Shown piece by piece: positions 22,989 through 28,415 of a stretch of 28,415 bases of DNA (position 1 is its first letter; every line of letters starts with the position of its first letter). Source of the stretch: CAJBIL01 sp044359525 (GTDB lineage Bacteria > Pseudomonadota > Gammaproteobacteria > Burkholderiales > Rhodocyclaceae). The stretch lies in assembly GCA_044359525.1 (NCBI GenBank), contig JBIKLY010000045.1, positions 1 through 28,415 of the forward strand. Reading direction: 5' to 3'. The position numbers and the translations under genes were made by a program. Below the pieces are notes generated by a model. That model did not search any database. It was not told the origin of the DNA and saw only the letters and a program-made list of their open reading frames with translations.

Positions 22989-23816
22989 TTAGCGTTTGTG
23001 ACGGCGCTGCACGATCATCGAAGTCGTGCGCTTGTTGCGACGAGTACGATAACCCTTGGTCTTGGTGCCCCACGGGCTGACCGGGTGCATACCGGCTGCG
23101 GTTTTACCTTCACCACCACCGTGCGGGTGGTCGCAAGGGTTCATCACCACACCGCGAACGGTCGGGCGAATACCGCGCCAACGATTTGCACCGGCTTTAC
23201 CGATTGAGCGCAGGCTGTGCTCTTCATTGCCCACTTCACCAATCGTTGCACGGCACTCGACGTGCACGCGGCGGATTTCACCGGAGCGCAAACGCAACTG
23301 AGCGTAAACACCTTCACGGGCGAGCAACTGAGCCGAAGTGCCGGCGGAGCGCGCCAGTTGCGCACCTTTGCCAGGAATCATTTCGATGCAGTGGATCGTT
23401 GTACCGACAGGGATGTTTCGGATCGGTAGCGTGTTACCCGACTTGATCGGCGCCTCGGAACCACTGAACACCTGCTGACCAACAATCATGCCCTTGGGGG
23501 CGATGATGTAGCGACGCTCTCCGTCGGCGTAACATAGCAGTGCAATGTTTGCAGTACGGTTCGGATCGTATTCAAGACGCTCGACCTTGGCTGGAATCCC
23601 ATCCTTGGTGCGCTTGAAGTCAATCATGCGGTAGTGCTGCTTGTGGCCACCACCCTGGTGACGCGTCGTAATGTGGCCATTGTTGTTGCGGCCAGCATGT
23701 TTCGACTGCGACTCAACCAGCGCGGCAAACGGCTTGCCCTTGTGCAGGTTCGAATGGACGACCTTGACTACGGCGCGGCGACCAGGCGATGTCGGTTTTA
23801 CTTTGACGAGTGCCAT
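22989..23816 (-). CDS. rplB: 50S ribosomal protein L2
   Basis: L2 is a core 23S rRNA-binding protein needed for subunit association and peptidyl-transferase activity. The 275-residue product contains GRNNNGHITTRHQGGGHKQH, MIPGKGAQLARSAGTSAQLL and the highly conserved MNPCDHPHGGGEG, whose histidines are implicated in activity. Its ATG overlaps the rplW stop as TAATG. Confidence 0.98.
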   Translation of the reverse strand: MALVKVKPTSPGRRAVVKVVHSNLHKGKPFAALVESQSKHAGRNNNGHITTRHQGGGHKQHYRMIDFKRTKDGIPAKVERLEYDPNRTANIALLCYADGERRYIIAPKGMIVGQQVFSGSEAPIKSGNTLPIRNIPVGTTIHCIEMIPGKGAQLARSAGTSAQLLAREGVYAQLRLRSGEIRRVHVECRATIGEVGNEEHSLRSIGKAGANRWRGIRPTVRGVVMNPCDHPHGGGEGKTAAGMHPVSPWGTKTKGYRTRRNKRTTSMIVQRRHKR

Positions 23817-24118
23817 TACGCTACCCCCCCATCAACGAAGTTGATTTCCTGGCCGGCCTTCAGGCAAACATACGCCTTCTTCCAGCTCTTGCGCTTACCC
23901 ATGAAGCGGCCGAATTTCTTCTGCTTGCCCTTGACGTTGGCGATCTGCACGGAGTCAACTACAACCTTGAACAACAGTTCGACAGCCGCCTTGACTTCAG
24001 GCTTGGTCGCATCGGGTGCGACGCGGAAGATGATCTGCTCGTGCTTGTCAGCCACGTAGGTCGCCTTTTCGGAGATCTGCGGCGCAAGCAATACTTGCAT
24101 CAGACGTTGTGGGTTCAT
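23816..24118 (-). CDS. rplW: 50S ribosomal protein L23
   Basis: L23 stands at the tunnel exit and docks trigger factor and SRP. The 100-residue product contains VLLAPQISEKATYVADKHEQ and FRVAPDATKPEVKAAVELLF. The trigger-factor-binding acidic residue region is conserved in outline. It overlaps rplD by 4 nt (ATGA) and rplB by 1 nt. Confidence 0.98.
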   Translation of the reverse strand: MNPQRLMQVLLAPQISEKATYVADKHEQIIFRVAPDATKPEVKAAVELLFKVVVDSVQIANVKGKQKKFGRFMGKRKSWKKAYVCLKAGQEINFVDGGVA

Positions 24119-24735
24119 CCCAGGATCTCCTCAAACTTGGCGAGAGCGCTCTTGGTCATCAGCACTTTCGGGAAGCGGATCAGCGACACCGGGTCGGCTT
24201 CGTTGACTTCCAGAACAAGCACGTTCGGCAGGTTACGCGACGCCAGGAACACGTTCTCGTTCAGGTCGTCGGTAATCACCAGAACCGAGTCGTAACCCAT
24301 GCTCTTGATCTTCTGCGCGAACAGCTTGGTCTTCGGCGCATCGACAACCAAGGTGTCGATAATCGCCAGGCGATCATCACGAGCCAGTTGCGAAAGAATC
24401 GACGCCATACCTGCGCGGTACATTTTCTTATTCAGCTTGTGGCTGAAGTTCTCTTCGGGCGAATTCGGAAATGCCCGACCGCCGCCACGCCAGATCGGCG
24501 AGGAAGACATACCGGCACGAGCGCGGCCCGTACCCTTTTGCTTCCACGGCTTGTGGGTGGTGTGATTAACGACATCACGGCCCTTCTGAGCGCGATTACC
24601 ACTACGTGCGTTGGCCTGATAAGCAACGACGACCTGATGAATCAGGGCTTCGTTGTACTCACGACCGAACAGCACATCGGAAGCCTGCAAACGGCTGGCT
24701 TCCTGGCCTTGTTCATTAATAAGTTTGAGTTCCAT
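24115..24735 (-). CDS. rplD: 50S ribosomal protein L4
   Basis: L4 has an extended loop in the exit tunnel and in E. coli represses the S10 operon through its leader RNA. The 206-residue product contains NARSGNRAQKGRDVVNHTTH, KPWKQKGTGRARAGMSSSPI and the C-terminal domain with DDLNENVFLASRNLPNV. It is translationally coupled to rplC (TAATG). The candidate leader before rplC may be its target in this organism. Confidence 0.98.
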   Translation of the reverse strand: MELKLINEQGQEASRLQASDVLFGREYNEALIHQVVVAYQANARSGNRAQKGRDVVNHTTHKPWKQKGTGRARAGMSSSPIWRGGGRAFPNSPEENFSHKLNKKMYRAGMASILSQLARDDRLAIIDTLVVDAPKTKLFAQKIKSMGYDSVLVITDDLNENVFLASRNLPNVLVLEVNEADPVSLIRFPKVLMTKSALAKFEEILG

Positions 24736-25379
24736 TATGCCCCCGCCTTGACTGCTGGACGCACGATCACATCCGACCCCTTGGAGCCGGGAACCGCGCC
24801 CTTGACCAGCAACAGCTGACGCTCAACGTCAACACGGATCACTTCAAGGTTCTGCTGCGTACGCTTGACATCACCGAGATGGCCGGCCATGCGCTTACCG
24901 GGGAATACTCGACCCGGATCCTGGTTCATACCGATTGAACCAGGCGCGTTGTGCGACACCGAGTTACCGTGCGAAGCGCGCTGCGAACTGAAGTGGTGAC
25001 GCTTGATGGCGCCGGCGAAACCCTTACCAATCGACTGACCGGTCACATCGACCTTCTGGCCGACGGCGAAGATGGTGACGCTGATCTGATCACCGGGCTT
25101 CAGGGTGGCAAGTTCTTCGGCGGACACCGGGAACTCTCTAAGAATGTGACCCGCCTCGACACCGGCCTTGGCGAGATGGCCCGCCAGCGACTTGGTGACA
25201 CGCGACGGACGACGCTTGCCGAAAGCTACCTGAACGGCGTTATATCCGTCGTTTTCAGGCGTTTTGATCTGGGCGACACGATTGTTCGACAGGTCGAGTA
25301 CTGTTACCGGAACGGAAGCACCGTCATCGGTAAAAATACGCGTCATGCCGACCTTGCGCCCAACAAGGCCTAGACTCAT
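24735..25379 (-). CDS. rplC: 50S ribosomal protein L3
   Basis: L3 binds near the 3' end of 23S rRNA and its loop approaches the peptidyl-transferase centre. The 214-residue product begins MSLGLVGRKVGMTRIFTDDG and contains GTVFPGK-type segments: SIGMNQDPGRVFPGKRMAGH, which includes the conserved glutamine that PrmB methylates in E. coli. The start has AGAGGAG closely upstream, directly below a hairpin in the leader. Confidence 0.98.
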   Translation of the reverse strand: MSLGLVGRKVGMTRIFTDDGASVPVTVLDLSNNRVAQIKTPENDGYNAVQVAFGKRRPSRVTKSLAGHLAKAGVEAGHILREFPVSAEELATLKPGDQISVTIFAVGQKVDVTGQSIGKGFAGAIKRHHFSSQRASHGNSVSHNAPGSIGMNQDPGRVFPGKRMAGHLGDVKRTQQNLEVIRVDVERQLLLVKGAVPGSKGSDVIVRPAVKAGA

Positions 25380-25394
25380 GGTTATTCTCCTCTA

Positions 25395-25466
25395 GCCGGC
25401 TACGATTGGCCGGCGAGCGCTACAAGTCAAAATGGGCAGCGTAACGTAAACATCACGACGCTACCC
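25395..25466 (-). promoter_or_regulatory. Structured leader upstream of rplC with two hairpins
   Basis: The 122-nt rpsJ-rplC gap holds two stems on the minus strand. The first (25466-25434) pairs GGGTAGCGT with ACGCTGCCC, with one G-U pair and a short inner stem. The second (25414-25395) pairs GCCGGC with GCCGGC around an 8-nt loop and ends three bases before the AGAGGAG ribosome-binding site of rplC. An autoregulatory leader, perhaps for L4 or L3, is a reasonable inference. Confidence 0.5.
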
Positions 25467-25480
25467 GGCGAAAGGCGGCG

Positions 25481-25510
25481 ATTATAGCCGCAAAACAACA
25501 GTTACTGCAA
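25481..25510 (-). promoter_or_regulatory. Candidate internal promoter upstream of rplC
   Basis: On the minus strand, -35 TTGCAG (25510-25505) at the 3' end of rpsJ, an 18-nt spacer and a perfect -10 TATAAT (25486-25481) precede the hairpin leader of rplC. Starting here would let rplC onward be transcribed separately from tuf-rpsJ. Confidence 0.55.
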
Positions 25511-25813
25511 CTTAATTTCTACGTCGACACCGGCCGGCAGGTCGAGCTTCATCAAAGCGTCGACTGTTTTGTCGGTCGGATCGATGATGTCCATCAGACG
25601 CAGGTGGGTACGGATTTCAAACTGGTCACGCGAGGTCTTGTTAACGTGCGGCGAACGCAGCACGTCAAAACGCTGAATACGTGTCGGCAGAGGAACCGGG
25701 CCACGAACAACGGCGCCGGTGCGCTTGGCGGTCTCGACGATTTCCTGAGCCGATTGATCGATCAGGCGATAGTCGAATGCTTTCAGGCGGATGCGGATTT
25801 TCTGGCTTTGCAT
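25502..25813 (-). CDS. rpsJ: 30S ribosomal protein S10 / NusE
   Basis: S10 is in the 30S head and, as NusE, joins antitermination complexes with NusB. The 103-residue product begins MQSQKIRIRLKAFDYRLIDQ and contains PLPTRIQRFDVLRSPHVNK, both diagnostic. The ATG at 25813 has GGA upstream; an in-frame codon at 25846 would add 11 residues with no family match and lies within a hairpin. It follows tuf by 57 nt. Confidence 0.98.
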   Translation of the reverse strand: MQSQKIRIRLKAFDYRLIDQSAQEIVETAKRTGAVVRGPVPLPTRIQRFDVLRSPHVNKTSRDQFEIRTHLRLMDIIDPTDKTVDALMKLDLPAGVDVEIKLQ

Positions 25814-25833
25814 TTTGTTTTCCAAAGAGCGAT

Positions 25834-25857
25834 GGGCTGGGGCCAAGACCCCAACCC
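25834..25857 (-). other. Hairpin between tuf and rpsJ
   Basis: On the minus strand GGGTTGGGG and CCCCAGCCC pair over nine positions, with one G-U pair and a 6-nt loop. It starts about 14 nt after the tuf stop. No U-run follows, so it is not a standard terminator; attenuation or mRNA stabilisation at the end of tuf is possible. Confidence 0.65.
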
Positions 25858-25870
25858 GAAGTTTAAAAAA

Positions 25871-27061
<1,191 letters not shown>

Positions 27062-27111
27062 TCCCGGTACCCCAAAAAAACGTTATAAATAGAAACTTTG
27101 GCGCCAAAACG

Positions 27112-27186
27112 TGGTGCCCATGGGCAGGATTGAACTGCCGGCCTCTCCCTTACCAAGGGAGTGCTCTGCCACTGAGCTACATGGGC
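27112..27186 (-). tRNA. tRNA-Thr (anticodon GGT)
   Basis: The 75-nt minus-strand sequence folds as a cloverleaf: acceptor GCCCATG/CATGGGC, D arm GCTC...GAGC, anticodon stem CTCCC/GGGAG with loop TTGGTAA, T arm with TTCAATC, and an encoded CCA end. Anticodon GGT reads ACC/ACT threonine codons. It ends 50 nt before the tuf start. Confidence 0.96.
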
Positions 27187-27229
27187 GTCCTGTCTGCGCA
27201 ATCCGAAACACTTTTTTTCAGCTACAGCG

Positions 27230-27303
27230 TGGAGCGGGTGAAGGGAATCGAACCCTCGTCTTAAGCTTGGAAGGCTTCAGCTCTACCATTGAGCTACACC
27301 CGC
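27230..27303 (-). tRNA. tRNA-Gly (anticodon TCC)
   Basis: The 74-nt minus-strand sequence has acceptor GCGGGTG/CACCCGC, D arm GCTC...GAGC, anticodon loop CTTCCAA, T loop TTCGATTC and an encoded CCA end. Anticodon TCC reads GGA/GGG glycine codons. The outermost anticodon-stem pair appears mismatched. Confidence 0.95.
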
Positions 27304-27356
27304 AAAACCAATTACCCGCAGCACAATCAAGCAACTACCGACTAACAGCACATTCT

Positions 27357-27441
27357 TGGTGGAGGGAGAAGGATTCGAACCTTCGAAGGCAGAGCCGTCA
27401 GATTTACAGTCTGATCCCGTTGGCCACTTGGGTATCCCTCC
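27357..27441 (-). tRNA. tRNA-Tyr (anticodon GTA)
   Basis: The 85-nt minus-strand sequence has acceptor GGAGGGA/TCCCTCC, anticodon loop CTGTAAA, a long variable arm (class II, as usual for bacterial tRNA-Tyr), T loop TTCGAATC and an encoded CCA end. It is the first gene of the tRNA-tuf unit. Confidence 0.96.
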
Positions 27442-27456
27442 AACTCGGAACCCGCA

Positions 27457-27488
27457 ATTTTGACGCCCAAACAACTGTTTGTCAAAAT
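27457..27488. repeat. Imperfect inverted repeat upstream of tRNA-Tyr
   Basis: The arms ATTTTGAC and GTCAAAAT are perfect over 8 bp and continue inward as AAAC/GTTT after a 4-nt bulge on one side, giving 12 matched positions. The centre CAAAC-AACT-GTTTG (27468-27481) also fits the PsrA-type consensus. On the minus strand the arms include TTGACA (27485-27480) and CAAAAT (27462-27457) spaced by 17 nt, an alternative promoter for the tRNA unit. Confidence 0.55.
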
Positions 27489-27508
27489 TTATTTTCGAGC
27501 CGGCCAGC

Positions 27509-27537
27509 AGTATAGCAGAATCCATGCCCAACGGCAG
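27509..27537 (-). promoter_or_regulatory. Candidate stable-RNA promoter of the tRNA-tuf unit
   Basis: On the minus strand the extended -10 TGC-TATACT (27514-27509) is followed by a GC-rich discriminator (GCTGGCC), typical of growth-controlled stable-RNA promoters. The -35 at 17-nt spacing, CTGCCG (27537-27532), is poor. The leader to tRNA-Tyr would be about 60 nt. Confidence 0.5.
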
Positions 27538-27913
27538 GTCTTTTCGCATTTTTTATCGATATAACGGCGTGAAATTTCTCTTATTCGAGCGCTGCCCGAA
27601 ACCTTCGTGTCGGCGATGGCAACTTTCATCTCACCGTTCGTCTTGACCAAAAACCGAGATGAAGCCGGCAGAATGGCTCAGCAAGCACGTCATCAAGCGC
27701 GGCCTGTCGAAGAAGGGCGCTTGCAGAGGCGAACATTGGGATGGGGCGACAGGACTGTTGCGGCGCAACGTTACGCCAACCGAGCAGTCGAATACAATGC
27801 CGACGTCGCTTACCTGCGGCGCACGACACTACGACGGCACGCATTCACAAGATCCGTGACCGAATTTGCAGACACCTGCGCGGCGACACCAGCGCAGAAA
27901 AAAGGAGCTCCCC
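27516..27913. other. Intergenic stretch without a credible gene
   Basis: About 400 nt lie between the tRNA promoter region and the oxidoreductase gene. Short open frames on both strands here have no recognisable protein motifs or ribosome-binding sites. I see an AT-rich part (about 27541-27592) with TTTTTTATCGATATAAC, which might hold a promoter for the rightward gene, and a small GTTGCGGCGCAAC palindrome near 27770. No terminator or RNA gene is recognised. Confidence 0.5.
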
Positions 27914-28415
27914 ATGAGTGATCTCTCGATCACGCTCGATGACCGCTATACGGCCACGTCGGGACGTGTCTTTCTGACCGGCACCCAAGCCCTCGTTCGC
28001 CTGCCGATGCTGCAACGCATGCGCGACGAAGCCGCCGGACTCAATACCGCCGGTTTCATTTCAGGCTACCGCGGCAGCCCGCTCGGCGGACTCGACCAGG
28101 GGCTGTGGAAGGCGAAAAAGCACCTCGACGCGCAGCGCATCGTTTTCCAGCCCGGCGTCAACGAAGATCTCGCGGCAACCGCCGTCTGGGGCACGCAGCA
28201 GCTCAATCTCTTCCCCAATGCAAAGTACGACGGCGTGTTTGCCATGTGGTACGGCAAGGGCCCCGGCGTCGATCGTTGCGGTGACGTATTCCGCCATGCC
28301 AACGCGGCCGGCACGGCAAAATATGGCGGCGTGCTTGTCATCGCCGGCGATGACCACGGCGCAAAATCGTCAACGCTGCCGCATCAGACCGAGCACATTT
28401 TCAAGGCCGTGATGA
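27914..28415 (+). CDS. Indolepyruvate:ferredoxin oxidoreductase, fused type (N-terminal part)
   Basis: This family oxidatively decarboxylates aryl-pyruvates (indolepyruvate, phenylpyruvate) to aryl-acetyl-CoA with ferredoxin or a similar carrier, using thiamine diphosphate. The window holds the first 167 codons. SGRVFLTGTQALVRLPMLQR, SGYRGSPLGGLDQGLW, QPGVNEDLAATAVWGTQQ and MWYGKGPGVDR match the long, fused proteobacterial form, usually about 1,150-1,200 residues. The ATG at 27914 has AAAAAAGGAG six bases upstream. It diverges from the tRNA-tuf unit. In related aromatic-degrading betaproteobacteria such enzymes act in phenylalanine breakdown; that role here is an inference. Confidence 0.9.
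   Translation, partial: MSDLSITLDDRYTATSGRVFLTGTQALVRLPMLQRMRDEAAGLNTAGFISGYRGSPLGGLDQGLWKAKKHLDAQRIVFQPGVNEDLAATAVWGTQQLNLFPNAKYDGVFAMWYGKGPGVDRCGDVFRHANAAGTAKYGGVLVIAGDDHGAKSSTLPHQTEHIFKAVM

Noticed and set aside
27097..27108. Perfect palindrome TTTGGCGCCAAA between tRNA-Thr and tuf
   Set aside because: It has no loop and no clear partner element; it may only be a processing context or chance.
27607..27921. A 104-codon plus-strand frame before the oxidoreductase gene
   Set aside because: No ribosome-binding site, Arg/Ala-rich with no motif, and it overlaps the well-supported start at 27914.

Overview
This window is chromosomal DNA of a betaproteobacterium, most likely of the Rhodocyclales (Azonexus/Dechloromonas/Accumulibacter-like). 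The placement rests on the ribosomal gene order with secY-infA-rpmJ between rplO and rpsM, the betaproteobacterial character of the ribosomal proteins, a PsrA-type fatty-acid regulator and a fused indolepyruvate:ferredoxin oxidoreductase. The lineage call is by recognition from memory, not by a database search.

Positions 1-6919 (minus strand) hold a five-gene fatty-acid operon, in transcription order psrA-like TetR regulator, fadE, fadI-like thiolase, a divergent DegV-family protein and a fadJ-like hydratase/dehydrogenase cut by the window edge. A sigma70-type promoter with a PsrA-like operator abutting its -10 lies just upstream of the regulator and probably governs the whole unit. Divergent from it (plus strand, 7102-11642) are an ATM1-type ABC half-transporter, the eroded C-terminal tail of a histidine kinase, and two adjoining response regulators. 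The first carries an RsbW-like HATPase domain. The second carries a PAS domain with the FixL heme-pocket His/Arg pair and a SpoIIE-type PP2C phosphatase. Together these look like a gas- or redox-responsive partner-switching module whose input kinase has decayed and whose STAS antagonist is not in the window.

A shared hairpin terminator at 11716-11746 separates this from the large minus-strand ribosomal cluster. Read in transcription order the cluster runs tRNA-Tyr, tRNA-Gly, tRNA-Thr, tuf, then S10 (rpsJ, rplC, rplD, rplW, rplB, rpsS, rplV, rpsC, rplP, rpmC, rpsQ), spc (rplN, rplX, rplE, rpsN, rpsH, rplF, rplR, rpsE, rpmD, rplO, secY, infA, rpmJ) and alpha (rpsM, rpsK, rpsD, rpoA, rplQ). Candidate promoters can be read before rplC, rplN and rpsM. 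The spc promoter is built into the loop of the hairpin that ends the S10 unit.

The oddest large-scale feature is the tuf junction. The tRNA-Tyr-Gly-Thr group normally precedes the tuf copy followed by tRNA-Trp-secE-nusG, while rpsJ normally follows the tuf copy preceded by rpsL-rpsG-fusA. Here one tuf joins the two, with the rplKAJL-rpoBC-rpsLG-fusA block absent: either a tuf x tuf rearrangement or an assembly collapse. The window ends with the start of a divergent indolepyruvate:ferredoxin oxidoreductase gene.
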